Source of the DNA: Stereum hirsutum FP-91666 SS1
Lineage: Eukaryota > Basidiomycota > Agaricomycetes > Russulales > Stereaceae
Assembly (NCBI RefSeq): GCF_000264905.1
Contig: NW_006763132.1
Location: 2,668,023 to 2,732,022, forward strand
Direction: 5' to 3'
DNA: 64,000 bases
A program made the translations under genes and the position numbers. Below are positions 35,957 to 48,514 of this stretch, one piece after another; the first letter of the stretch is position 1, and every line of letters starts with the position of its first letter. Below the pieces are notes generated by a model. That model ran no database searches. It worked only from the letters and a program-made list of their open reading frames with translations, and was not told the origin of the DNA.

Positions 35957-36988
35957 TGTGGTCTATCCAGATTGAGAGGATGTCCGGGAGTTGTCCTGGC
36001 GTAAATACTCGCAGGGCCTTTCGGACGTCGGGAAATTGTTGAACAATGCTAGCATGCTGCACGGATATTTACGTTCACTTCTGTATTTTGTCACTGCCTG
36101 GTTCTTCATGCTTGTTTCTGTTTCCTTTACATTCTGCGGGATAATATGAGCCATTTGCTTCAAGCCTGATGTCATTGAGTTTAGTCAGTGGCGTCGCCAC
36201 ACCAGGTTCCTCCGAGCTAGTCTGTGTCCGGGTTGCACCGGGAAGTGGCTGAGCCTCCTCCGATTGCACTAAAGGTCATTGTCTTTATCTAGCCTTGCGC
36301 TCTTCGAAGAGTCCACCAAAAGTGACCTTTCATACTTAGGTAGGATCTTGTCCATTTCTGTGAATTTATTTCCGTGCATCCAGGCTCCGATGGTATCAAA
36401 TGCTGCGATGATGGATTCTACCAGATTCTACCCCTCGGACTCGGAGCTCGAGCCATCATTTCCCAAATACCTGAAAACTGCATCATCCGATGTGACCGCC
36501 AAGTGGAATGCTGTATGGGAGCCATTGGCATCTGTCAGGCCGTGTTTAGCTGCAGTGTAGTAAGTGACTCGCAGTCCAGAATTCATGACCAATGTGGGTG
36601 ACAGTCAAGGCAAGCTTGTTTGAGCCACTGGTCTACCTTACAACGCGTTTGGATAGTCTCGGCACACAGTGAGACACCGTACAATCACAAGACCACGGGT
36701 CGTGGCAGTCTAGGTACTCGTTTTGGGTGCAGGAAGGTTAGATATCGTACATTCCGCTTTCATGCACAAGATTACTATCTATAAAATGCACCCCAGTCTT
36801 TTTTTATTTGTTGATGTCCTTACATAGATGCTTCTGACCCTCATCGTCGTCCAAAGCGAGCCGCTGACAGGGTGCCTCATCAGAATTATATTTAACTTGC
36901 TCTTCGACTACTAGCCTCCCCCAATCTTTCTCGAAGTTGCGACCTGTCGCATTCACTATTCCATACACCAATATAAGCTAGAGGAAGC
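35957..36988. other. Intergenic region with dispersed repeat and TATA box
   Basis: It contains repeat copy 2 (36173-36216). A TATAAA at about 36,779 lies 210 nt before the methyltransferase start. The open frames at 36,279-36,601 are not supported. Confidence 0.45.
36173..36216. repeat. Dispersed repeat, copy 2
   Basis: This is the partner of 19943-19987. It keeps the inverted repeat GTGGCG-T-CGCCAC, where the other copy has A in the centre. Confidence 0.55.
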
Positions 36989-37999
36989 ATGTTCCCGACC
37001 AGAACAACTGTTACACCCATCCATCACGAAGAGCAACGGATATTCCACGCCTTTCCGGGCGCAGAATATATCCTGCCTGTGGACAGTCAGGAAGGAGAGC
37101 GGTGAGTGACACCACACACACTATTCTGCTACTTTGTGCCTTGGTACAGATTTTGATTATTTCCTCCTCTTTAGGTTACTGCTTCAACATAACATTTTGA
37201 AGACAGCCTTCGATGGCAAGATTGTGATTGCGCCCGTCAACCTCGACGATGCCCTGTTCGTTCTTGACTCGGGTACAGGCGCGGGTATGTCTTTGCTCTA
37301 TGTTTCTAAAACTTCTGACACAAACTATATTATTTATTAGCTGTTTGGATCTGCGAACTCGCCCGCACCATCTCATCTTCGGCAGTTCTGCATGGAATCG
37401 ACATCGACACTCGCATGTTTCCCTCCTCTAGACCATCCAATATTTCATTCTCAATCAACTCCGTGACGAACCTCCCAGCGGCCTGGTCAGACCACTTTGA
37501 CTATGTCCACCAGCGACTTCTCGTTGTCGCTCTGAAGGGTTCAGAATGGTCAAAAGCTATGAAGGAGATGTATAGAGTTCTGAGACCAGGCGGATGGGTG
37601 CAGCTCCTCGAAGCTGGGAAGTGGAAAGCCGGGGCTGTCACCATACGTCTAGAGGAACTGATTAGGAAGGTCGTCGCCTCCCGTCAAATGCTGTTCGACG
37701 TCATCGATGAGTTGCCGAGGCTTGTCGAAGAGGGAGGGTTTGTGAAAGTCACAGTGGATAAGAGAACGGCGCCACTTGGTCGATTGGGAGGACCTCAAGG
37801 ACGCGATATAGCCAAGAATTTTTTGGGTGTGTTTGCTGCGATGAAGACGCCGGTTCTTGCAGCGGGAGGTTTTGGGATAGTGGCATCAGAAGCAGAATTT
37901 GATGAACTCATCGAGGCTACGCGGAAGGAGTGGGATGAGTTCGAGGGCGCTCAAATAGAATTTGTTGCCGTGTATGGCCAGAAGGCGATGTCTTCTTGA
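36989..37999 (+). CDS. SAM-dependent methyltransferase (class I)
   Basis: Three exons (36989-37101, 37175-37284, 37341-37999) encode 293 residues in frame. Motif I is VLDSGTGAAVWICELA, with SVTNLPAAWSDHFDYVHQRLL further on and the post-motif YRVLRPGGWVQLLEAG, as in the small fungal methyltransferases related to LaeA and UMTA. The N-terminus HHEEQRIFHAFPGAEYILPVD is the usual lead of this group, which supports the start. It would transfer a methyl group from SAM to a small molecule or protein. Several relatives sit in secondary-metabolite clusters, and this one lies between two ACS transporters in the island. The substrate is unknown. Confidence 0.87.
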
Positions 38000-38178
38000 A
38001 ATAGTGCAGGTTCTCGCTCGATAATCTATACCGATTCATTTTTCATCATTACAGAATAAATTTGGTGTAGGTGAGGCGCTGAGCTCGCTGAGCCCACTGA
38101 GATCCACGCAAGATGCTGTTCGTAAAGTACATAATGCGCACATCATCCTAAATATGTATTCACCGTCTACCTACACAT

Positions 38179-40017
38179 CTAAGGAGACATCCATGAAGTA
38201 TTCTCAATAGGATGGCGCCCATGGTCAGAGCGGCTAAGGCTGTTATCTGCACTAAAATCCACCAGTGGTATCCCATTCTGCGTTTGCTCGAAGACATTTG
38301 GTCCACCCATAGTCTCAAGGCGGATGTTGAGTGAGATTCTGCTAATAAGAATCACCGCAAAACTAATAGTCAGGTCAAGGTTGAGTGCCGTTAGCCATAT
38401 CTTCCACGTAGAACACTCTGGCTCGGAGTTGTGGTACTTACGTGCAGGCTGGGCTATTCATGCCGTGTCGATTCCAAGTCAGTAATTACCATCTCCAGGA
38501 ACCAAGGTTTTTTGGACATAAACGGGCACTTACACTGCTGCGACAGCTCGTAAGCCGGTAGGTGCGTGGAGGATCATCACACCCCATACCAGATTGAAGG
38601 AAAAAATGGCACTAGCGTAAGCAAGACCCTTTCATCAGCGTTTTGATGTTCTCCCAAAACCCACTGTCAAATGTATGACTTACAAATAGTACAGTGCGCC
38701 GTCTCTGATGAAGCATTCCACGAGACTTCCTCGCCTAGGAAGTGAGGAAGGAGAGCGCTCGTATATATATACTGTTCGGGCCATGGTCATAATGAAAATG
38801 AGTGACTGGAAGCCGACTTCGAAGAAGACGTAAATTGGGGCCAATGGACCTCTATAGCGAAGGGCTCAGTAGTACTTAATGTAGCAAGAAGTACTAAACA
38901 CATACGCCCGTTTCGGAGGTAGAAGAACACAGGCTATGTGCTCTAGGGTAAGAAACAAGGTCTACTTCTGCGGAGATCTGGAGTACTCACAGTGAAACTC
39001 ATAGTTGTTGACTGGATCCGGTGCGACTGCAAGACAACTCATCGTTAGTACATGTTCCTGCATGAGTCACGGTACCGGTGTACACGTACATCCACTTCCA
39101 GGCAATGTCCAAATCCACAAACCAGTAGCCGTCTGCGCGAGCATGAGTACAAATAATCCAGCCAAGACCAATTTGTTACGGTTGTATAAGGCATACGTCC
39201 TGCAGAATCATCAGCTTGCAATAAAGACCAGTTGCCTCTGGGAAATCTCACCGAAGGGACATAATTATGTCTGACAAGAAGGTGAATGGTAACGCAATGC
39301 CCAGAGGAAGAAAGAATATCCATTTTTCACATCTAAGACATTCGCTGTCACCTTCTCGTACCACAGGCTTGTACACTTAGCAAATAGACTGACAGTTTTG
39401 TGGTTAGTGCGGGCGAAAAGTAACCTATGAGTTCGCTTAATCACTGGCTCAAGGTCAATGCAGTTGGCCATAAGAGAATCATACCATAAGTGACGACGGT
39501 CATCGCGAGAAGAGCGTAATACCGTGTCTAACCAGAGCATGTCAGAATTCCGTGGATGGCCATTGCATACATCTGAGAAACCTACGAAGAGAAAGAGGTA
39601 CACCGCTACGCCAGTATGGTCAGATGGTCAGTCAGAAAATTGTTTTGCATGCCGCAGAGACTCACGAACTGTCTTCTTTTGCTTCCATGTCGTCTGTATC
39701 TAAGGTGTCCCTCAACTCAGTATCGTTCTCAATCGCTTTGATATAGTGTTGTTGCTATACCTCGTCAGGAAACGTCAGAATATGGTCCCATGCTAGTATA
39801 GCAAGGGCTGCTAAAAAGAAATACTGTTGACCATGCAGGTCAGCTTTCGGACAGCATCTAGAACAGTGCCAACACACCTTCGCGACTAGACTATAAATAT
39901 CACAGTCAGCTCTTGCTCAATTTGCTTTGTTACTGGAACTAAATCGAATAATACATGCATCTGCGAAAGGTCTTGCTGAACGGATGGAGAGACATCTTCA
40001 AGATTCGCCTGGGCCAT
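38179..40017 (-). CDS. DUF6533 seven-helix membrane protein, copy b
   Basis: The start MAQANLEDVSPSVQQDLSQ parallels the starts of copies a and c, which also end exon 1 in DLSQ. The 13-nt exon is 39890-39878, then YFFLAALAILAWDHILTFPDEV opens the domain. The terminal exon reads ISRISLNIRLETMGGPNVFE, QNGIPL and ends SWMSP before TAG (38181-38179). The frame needs exon 1 to end at CAGAT, but the next bases are GCATGT rather than GTACGT as in copy c. The intron is therefore either GC-AG or the copy is splicing-impaired. Middle exons were recognised only in part (segments near 39,080-39,330 match the helix that holds FVxxQTxxGFWIWTF in the paralogs). Function unknown. Confidence 0.65.
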
Positions 40018-41336
40018 CGGCACTGAAAATTTGATGCGGCGTATGATCTGACCCCGTTCCAAAGACTGTTGTACCAAGTGAAATATATGAAGATGTTCGG
40101 GGGGCGATGGTACAAGTATTTGAACAGTTGCATCATAGGTGAATGTTATGAATAGTGATGACTGCCCATCACGTCCAGGCTTTGACACTACCAATGGAAC
40201 GTCCACCCTCGGATCTGAAAACCGGTCACCCCTGTGGGCGATGTGGAATCACAGGGTCCTGAACGCGTTTGGAAAGAGTAGTCACCGTTGAGGATCACCG
40301 ATGTTTTGGCTCAATGTCCTAAGTATGGTTTTCATGATCTTGAGCCTTCGGTGTGGATGTCAGTATAGCTCGGTCCCATGAAGCATCAGGAAAAGGAAAA
40401 CACGCGCCGTTTCGACTCTGATATGTGCGTAGAGTGCTACGAAGAGGCTGTGTAGATGAAAAATCACGGAGTCGACTGGCGGCAAGAATGAAATAGAGTA
40501 TACGCAAAGGAGGAGGAATGTAATGGAGTCACAAACGCCGGTCGAGCGGTCAGCATCAGAAAGCACAAGGTCAGAGATGTGCTGGGGTTTGTGTGGGTTG
40601 GGCTATCAAAAGGAATCTTCTGCCCTGTAAGGTCGCGAAAGGCCTTGCAGTGCAGAAGTGTTTTTGATGCTCACCTTCTTAGGGTGGGCTCTGAACGAGG
40701 TTTGTTAGCGGCTCTTCCTTTTGACCGAAACGCCGTTGCTCTAGGGAGCGACACCGCCTCACACGAATAAGCCGTCTATCACCATCCTTACACCAGAGAA
40801 GAGCTATCTTGGCGAGGTGCACGAAAAAAACTCTGAACAAGGCTATAAGTAGTTGTGCATGGGCTGGCATTCTTTGGGCAAAGTTCTGTAGTCCGAGGAA
40901 ACTTCGTTGTTGGATCCGGTAATCGATGAATCATTACCCACATCAGGTAGCGGTCGAGTGGAGCTTCAAGTGGGATCACAATCGGAGAATAGAGTCCAGC
41001 GATGGATGCCCGTCCTGCACGGACAGCGGCGCAGGAAGAGTGCTTTCAAGTGGCTGGCATCACCACCAATTCAAACCCCGTTCGGAGGTACCCGGGTGGC
41101 GATTACACGACTGAAGGCGCCACACCTTGGCACCCATCTTCATTATAGTCAGTACACTTTCGGCGGTAACCTGGTTCAATACCACAAGACATGAAAACAA
41201 GATTATCTATAAAAGTTCTTATAGTAGTAACTAGCCGCGATCACAGTCTCTAAGGCGATAACTACCCCAACGTTCCTATGTTCTAACTTCTGTAAAACGG
41301 ATTCCGATACCTGGTCCCACCATTCCATGAATCAAA
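40018..41336. other. Intergenic region
   Basis: No gene is supported. It lies between the 5' end of DUF6533-b and the 3' end of ACS transporter 2. Confidence 0.4.
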
Positions 41337-43627
41337 CTACAACGTATACTCGAACCTCGGGTGTCTGTCCCCCAGCTTCTTCCTCTCACTCTCCGAGTTC
41401 CATGCTCCCCCATCCATGCCGGGTCCCTCCTCCCTAAGCAATCTCTCAACCTCCACATGTTTTCGGTGATTCAGCCTATGCAGATACAAAACGAGTAGGA
41501 AGCAGGAGACCACGATTCCGAGTGAAAAGGATAGGTTGATGGACGAAGCGATGTGGAAGCGTGGTGGACCGATGAATATCCAGGTAGATACGATACCTAA
41601 GTGAGCAGTGATCAAGTTCAGCGTTGGAGCGGACGACGATGACATCAACTAACCTCCGAGATTGGTACAAATGAAAGAAAGCGCGACGGCCGTCGCCCGT
41701 CTATAATGCGGCTGAGCATTGTTGGACTGCCAGGTGCCGAGACAGGGCGCGATGGAGTAAACACCGATGATCTGAAGGAATAGGGCTCCGTAATTCGCGT
41801 GTTTATTTGACGTCCCTAAAAGCGTTTTCCGCCAACGGTCAGCCGGTATTGTGGGGTGGAGGGGGTGTGGATAACAGAAACGATAGGTGAGATATCAACG
41901 CACCGAGGAAGATAGCGTATCCTGCAGAGGCAACCAGACTGACGAACACTGCCATCAGTCCTCTTTGCCTGTACTTGTCGGATAGGTAAGAGCAAAGAAT
42001 GCTGATGAAGAAAGAGCATGCGTAGGGAGGGACCTATCAGGTACCACTCAGTATGGTATCATGTAGGGTGGGAGTCATAACGTACTGTCAAGAGCTGGCT
42101 GTGCGTAGGGCTAAATCCAAGAGCGTTGACGATGGTCGGAGTACTGCAGGTTCGTTGTATCGCGATCAGCATCTGAATGCAGCAGAGTCGGCGATAAAGT
42201 AAAGAGAAGACTTACAAGTTCGCCAGACCAAATAACTATGAAACAATATCAAGTGATTAGTATCATTATCGTATCTATGGTATAGCCATGCGGACGTACC
42301 GTTACACCGCTGAAAAACAACGGCACGCAACCCAGCAATATATGGGGAGCGTCCGTGAATATACTTGTCACCTCGGACCAGCGGAACACCTCGATCTCAG
42401 AGTCGCCACTCCAATCATCGGCGAGACTCTGGAGATAGACTTCCTTTTCTGAAGATGAGAGGAAAGGCATGTGCGCCGGCGTGGCTGGAATGATGAAGAA
42501 AGTAGCAAGGCCAAAGCATGCCGTGAATACTCCCTCCTGCAAAACAACGGAGTCCCGTCAGTGTTTTGTGGCGCCAGGTAAGTGCGATAGCATCCAAGTC
42601 ATTGCAAGGACAACCAGGAACAAAGTCTCTCACCAATATGAAGATCCACGCCCAGCCATGAAGACCCCTCAGACCATGCATATTCTGTATGGCCGCAGCT
42701 AACAATCCGGAGAATGCGCCTGCAAGTGAGGTCACAGAGAACATGCAAGAAAAACGAAGTTGCATATCATGTCTCTTGTAAAATGACGACAAGTACAACA
42801 CGATTCCAGGGAACAACCCGCCTTCACAATGAAATGATATGAGTGGGGTCAGGCATCCGATGCACGAGACGTTTTGAATGTCCGAAATTTGTTATAAAAT
42901 ACCTTCAAGAGCTCCGAGAAAGAAGCGGCATGCCAGAAGTCCTCCATAGGTCTTGACAGCTCCTGGTGAATGTAAGTATTATGGCTTAGTTCACTGAACG
43001 AGTGAATATGATGAATAACACTATTACCTTGACAGGCAGTAACCATGCCCCAGAGCGTCACCATCAATGGGAGGGTTATGTTCGCCCCGATCCGTTTCAT
43101 GAGAAGGTTCATCGGTAGTTCCATGATGATATACGGAACGCTAAAACAGGGCATTTAATACCATCCTATAGGATACAAGCAAGACTCGGTGATTATCAGC
43201 TTACTATGTAACAGTGAGAGCGGTAGAGAACTGGTGGTCTGTCATCTTGAGATCCTTTTCGAGACCAGCGATACGTGCATTTCCGATATTTCTATGCCGA
43301 TAGTAGTCAGATGCTAACAAATAAACAAGGACTGAACAGTGACACTTACGAACGGTCCTAATCAATGAACCAATGAGATTGACATGGATACGAAGCAGGA
43401 GACTAAGCTTACCAAGAAAGACAAAAGATCTAGTCATTCAGGTATAAGCGTATGTGATGACAAGCGGGATGATAGCACGCACAGTACATGCCGACGAGGG
43501 GGACAATAAAAAGATCAATCTTCCATGTCGCCGAGCGCTCAATGGTACGAAGATCGGTGGAGGACAGGCTATGGATTTTGAGGCCACTGTCCTTGTCGTT
43601 ATGTTGACTTTCGACCGAGTTTAGCAT
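41337..43627 (-). CDS. MFS transporter, ACS family, copy 2
   Basis: The start MLNSVESQHNDKDSGL leads to RTIERSATWKIDLFIVPLVGMYY, then LLSFLDRSNIGNARIAGLEKD, VPYIIMELPMNLLMKRIG, ITLPLMVTLWGMVTACQG, FPGIVLYLSSFYKRHDMQ, FFIIPATPAHMPFLSS and a tail ending DRHPRFEYTL. Segment order and exon layout match copy 1, including the 17-nt (43429-43413) and 8-nt (43357-43350) exons. The two genes point in opposite directions, about 5.4 kb apart, enclosing the methyltransferase and DUF6533-b. No frame break was seen, so it looks functional. Substrate unknown. Confidence 0.84.
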
Positions 43628-45510
43628 CGTGTACGAAGGGCGAGATCCGGAGAGGTAGAGTCCAGAAAGATATTTAGGTCTTTAGTGCTGGGAACAAGGA
43701 AGGGATAATCAAGGAGCAGACATTCAGTAGAGACTCCGACGAGTCTCATGGACGACAGATCGGCGGTAAGAGCATGCAAGTCTGAAGGGGCTACGAAATG
43801 GAAATGCTCCTCCTCTCTGTGATCATCGATCATCCCCTCGGACAGTTGACAGAGACATCGAGTATCAATACCGCCTTACTGAACGCCGGGCCACACGCTT
43901 AACCTCAAACAGAGTCTCCAATGCCTTGTAGAGCATGCCTGATAAATGATTCGGAAAACTGTCATAAAGTCAACACGAGATCCCCGTTCTATGCAACCGT
44001 GAAGCATGGACGGTTGGTCGACACAGGTTGATCATCGCTAAATCGCCGCAGAGCAAAGAGTATTGTTGGAGTATTGCATCGAGAACTGTTCAAACCAGGT
44101 TAGAAGACTCGAAGGGTCAGAGATAGCGTGTTCGGTCGGGGCCAGAAACGGACCCGGTTGTCTCCGCGTCCCCGATCCTTAAACCAACAACTCCATCTCT
44201 TACAGGCAGTCTACATGCCTCAACAGACGCGATCTACTCGAATTCGAATGCGGAATCACAACGATACAGGTATGAGCATTCTGCTACTCTCTACTACTAT
44301 CGAGGGTGTATCATCTTTGGATTGTACCGAGTGCTTTGTGCCAACTGCGTGCCATTGAGAACGTTGTTTTTCACAAAATCAATGCCGTTTGCATACATTG
44401 CTAGCGCTAGTACCTCTAGGTATGTATTCATCGAGTATGTAAATGATTGGCCAACTTCCACTTCTCAGTGCGAACTGTGTCGTGACCTTTCGTGGCCCAG
44501 CAGGGAATCTCCCTCAATGGATCTTGAAAGCCACCGCATGTTTACATGCACGAAAAAGTCATGTATGAATCGGGTGTCAATCCTTCAGGAGTGTGGGCTG
44601 CCCCGTCTTATGCCTGCGGCGGTAATGGTCAGGACTGGGAGCACTCAGTACTCAGTGGTGTGGTATACCTTCGAGAAGAGGCAATTGGTTGAGGATGCGC
44701 TTGTTCAGTGCTAGCACCTGTGTCTTGTGCCGCTGCCTGCGTTCTTGAAGCCTGAGTCCCGAGGGGATCACATATACCTTGCCAAATCGGGAGTCTGACA
44801 GTGACGGACACCGCTACTAAACACCATTCAGGAACCCTGCTTCCCATCTGATTATGCAGACAAATAGCGGTAGTAGACTGTTCGAATGTGGTCTTGCACC
44901 GCATTGGACTTGGCTATTCTCAGGACCCCTCACAACAAACTTTACGGCACGGGGTATACGGGCTGGGTTTAGGTATGGCCGTTCTCCCCATGACCTCACT
45001 CGTATTGGCACCTGTCTGAACCTGTCTGCCTTGAGCGCTTGAGCCCTCGAGCCGTTAGATCGCGGACAGCTGGATGATCCTCCCGAGCTGCATCGAGAGA
45101 TATTCTGGCTATAATTTTCACTCAACACATATTGATATGTTTGCGACAGATTGATGTCATCAAAATATGTTATTTTAGGGAGAATAGACCCATTTCGAAC
45201 AGCGGACCGTCATAAGAAGGACAAGCCACGCAGACTTTATCAAAGCACGTCCCACTTACAGGTAATTCTGGAGCCTCTACGGATAACAGCCTTGGTTTGC
45301 CTTCGATCATAGGAGGAGCTGATGCACTCGAGAAGTTATGATGATTTGATTGGTTGAGTACGTGAACGCATAGTCATGGATATTGTCTACAAAAAGGACA
45401 CTTGCCTCGCCTACCGAGGTTGACCCACCTTCCCGAAATACCGTTCTGTTGCAGCTTGTCCAAGTCCTTGAACTAGCGCATAGTTCTCCCGTGCTTTCTA
45501 TTACTTCGTC
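43628..45510. promoter_or_regulatory. Divergent upstream region, ACS-2 and DUF6533-c
   Basis: About 1.9 kb separate two divergent start codons. A 130-codon open frame at 44,322-44,714 has no recognisable signal and is left out. This is the longest gene-poor stretch of the island. Confidence 0.4.
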
Positions 45511-47378
45511 ATGGTCACCGAACTCACGTCTGAGCTTGCGGTGGAGAAGGACTTGTCACAGATGTACGTCAATCTTCGATTTCTGTGCTATGGTGGTCAT
45601 TCTTACGATGCGTCTGCCTGGAATTTTACCAGTCTTGTGAACAAGGTAGCCTTCTTCTTTCGAATACCTCGCTGTGTCGCCATGTATACTGAAACTTGGT
45701 ACAAGTATTTCTTTTTAGCCGCACTGTCCGTCCTGATGTGGGACCATCTCACTACACTACCTGACGAGGTAAGACTTTGTTTGGCAATTGCTGGCGATTT
45801 CGATTCAGTTGACAACCGCTGGGACAGGTACAAACTGTATGGAAACGGAAGAAGGGCCTGCGTGAGTCGTCAGTACAGCTTGAATTGCTCGTACATCCAC
45901 TCAAGTTATTCAAGCCATGTATATGTTTCTTCTTGTAAGTGTCTCTATGTATTTTGATGTCCTGCAGAACGTTCCTAACGAAACGCCTTGAAGCTTCGGT
46001 ATTATGCTCTTTTGGCTATGATCGTCGTCGCCTATGGTAAGTATGATTGAAGTCGTTTTTAGTTTCTAATTAGTCGCGGAGCCAAGCCGTTTCGTTGACA
46101 GTGGCCTTCATTACTTAGGCTACTTCTCCCCGACCATGACGGGCGAACAGTGAGCGAAATGAGTCCATCCTCCTTATCGAATGAAAACTTACGCACGAAC
46201 ACTACTAGTTGCGCCAGATGGAGCTACTTTCTTCCATTGGGAATTAGTATTCCAATCGCCTTGTTGTGTGACTGCATGCTTCTCATTCGGTGAGAAGAAC
46301 AATTTCCTCAAGCCTTGTTACCTGGTGTTCATCTTCGCCTAGTGTCTACGCCTTCTACAACCAAAATCGGGCGATATTGGCTGGCTTCCTCGTAGTCATT
46401 GCCATACAAACCGCCGTGGGGTTCTGGATATGGACATTTCCAGGTAGTGGAGGTAAGTATCTATTCAGGTCCTTCCACACTGAGAGAATTTGCATATGAA
46501 CCTCCATGCGCTCGCTATGTCTAGCTGCCCCTGATCCAATCAACAACGAGGCTTTTCACTGTAATAAACCCAGTCCTCTTGCTTATATCTCGTCACTTAT
46601 ACCCAATATTCTCAGTCTGCGTTTTCCTACCTCCCAAGCGCGCGTACGTCTGCCGACATTTGACCCTGTGACTCGAACCTCACAATAATTTTACCTGCAG
46701 AGGGTCCTTATCCCCTATATTTGTACTTTTCGATCTCGCATTCGAGACGCTCATTTTCGTCCTCACAATGGCTCGCACCCTCTATCTATACAAGACCTAC
46801 CCCGTGGTTGGTCCCAGACGCAATACTCTAATGCAGTGTTTCATCAGAGACGGCGCCGTATACTACTTGTGAGGCCCTTTTCCTTCTAACACCGCTGATA
46901 TTCTCAACCTTTTTCCTTTATCCTCTATCCAGTGCGATCTTTTCTTTCAACCTGATGTGGTCCGTCATGATTCTCCACGCGCCCACGGGGCTGAGAGCTA
47001 TCGCTGCCATGTGAGTTCCTATCTAGTACTCTCTTCGCCTTTCATTGTTGTGCGAGTCATCTCATTTCTCGCACATGTACGCGATTTATATTCCACTTCA
47101 CAGACCGACATCTGCGTGAGTCCATCTCACGGAATGAGCTTCGCATTGCTGGGACTGTCCATCATCTGACTGCACTGTCGGCGTGCTGGAACCACAGGTT
47201 TTCCGCGACGCTCATCAGCCGTATCACGTTCAACATCCGTATCGAGGCCATGGGTACCACGAACGTTTTCGAGCGCACTGAGAACGGAATCCCACTGTCA
47301 GACTTGAGTTGGCGCAAGCAGATTTCGCCTCGGGGGACGAATGGCTCCCGTAGCACAGACTGGTCCGAATCCGTCTGA
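45511..47378 (+). CDS. DUF6533 seven-helix membrane protein, copy c
   Basis: The start MVTELTSELAVEKDLSQ is followed by a 13-nt exon (45633-45645, reading LVNK across the join) and YFFLAALSVLMWDHLTTLPDEV. Then come RYYALLAMIVVAYG, YFSPTMTGEQ, CARWSYFLPLGISIPIALLC, VYAFYNQNRAILAGFLVVI, QTAVGFWIWTFPGSG, APDPINNEAFHC, FDLAFETLIFVLTMARTLYL, FIRDGAVYYL, AIFSFNLMWSVMILHAPTG and the end FSATLISRITFNIRIEAMG with ERTENGIPL. Hydrophobic segments give about seven helices. All visible introns have GT-AG ends. It is closer to copy a than to b by eye. Function unknown. Confidence 0.8.
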
Positions 47379-48514
47379 TGGCCGATGTCCCAAGCACGCA
47401 TAAGTGAGTGCGTGTCAGTGGAGACGCCATGCTGTTCATGATTCTTCTCTATTGTGTGTATGTCTATGCATTATGTTTTTGGTATGGAACTGTGTACAGA
47501 GACCCGAGTTCGTGCACAATGCTGATGTATAAATCTTCCTTTCTTCCTTCCTCCTCTTGTTTCCTTCCTTCCTTGTGTCTCTCGTGCGAGTGGGCTACTC
47601 AGTACTGAGGGCGGGCGAAAGGCTTCCGAGTCAGCGGTTGAAGGTTGATTGAAGGAGCTCATGATTTGATTTTCGCGCCGCGTGTCTGTCACTTACAGTA
47701 GTCTCATAGACCGATGTAAATATCATGATCAAGGATCTGCGGTAGCTGCCCGCTGTCCGAACATTGTTGATGGTTAATGCGGCAAGCTGTTGGTGGGTCA
47801 AAGTCACGAGCGCCTCCAAAGCGTTTGTTTGCTCGTGTTGAATTCGGGAGCCTTCGGAGTTTCATCCCCAGCCTCACGGTCGCTGCCGGAGCGTGTGGCA
47901 CACCTCGACACAGGGCTATGATGCGTCCCTTCTTCATTTCTCCATAGCGCGGGGAGATCCTGGAAAGTCATTCCACCTCTTGAGATTGCCAGAGCTATAG
48001 TATGATGTGAGCATTCCCCTTTCAAGTTCGTCTCAGCAAGCAAATGACCGGGTGCTCCTAACATTTTGTTTGCATTTTGTGTTACAAGATCCCGCGACCT
48101 TCATTCCACGTATACATGTGCACGAGCGCAATCTCCTGCTGTTTGATCTCGTGAAATGTGCTGTGATATTGATGCCAAGCTAGTCTCGTGAAGAATATAC
48201 GCACACCCCTCATCGAAACGGACCATGTTGACCGGTCTGTTCTGGGTATAGAGGGCCCTCGACCAGTCGTGTGCTGTCCATCGCTCTCAAAAGTAGTATG
48301 CACCACAGCTTCAATTTCGAGCACCGATAGGTACATACAACACATCCGCAGGTTACCATCACTGTCGCACAATATACAGTGCTATCGCATGCGACTTTAC
48401 TGACTGTGGTGCATATGCGCGCGCTCAATCAGACGCCGCATGCGCATTATATATACCTGTAGAAGCACCACTCAGCACTGGGCTTTCCACATCGCTCTAT
48501 CCTATTCTTATATC
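47379..48514. promoter_or_regulatory. Upstream region with TATA box
   Basis: A clear TATATATA at 48448-48455 lies about 60 nt upstream of the start codon at 48515. The rest of the gap shows no gene. Confidence 0.5.

Noticed and set aside
44322..44714. 130-codon plus-strand frame in the gap before DUF6533-c
   Set aside because: It has no recognisable motif, no flanking introns with matching phase and no promoter feature.
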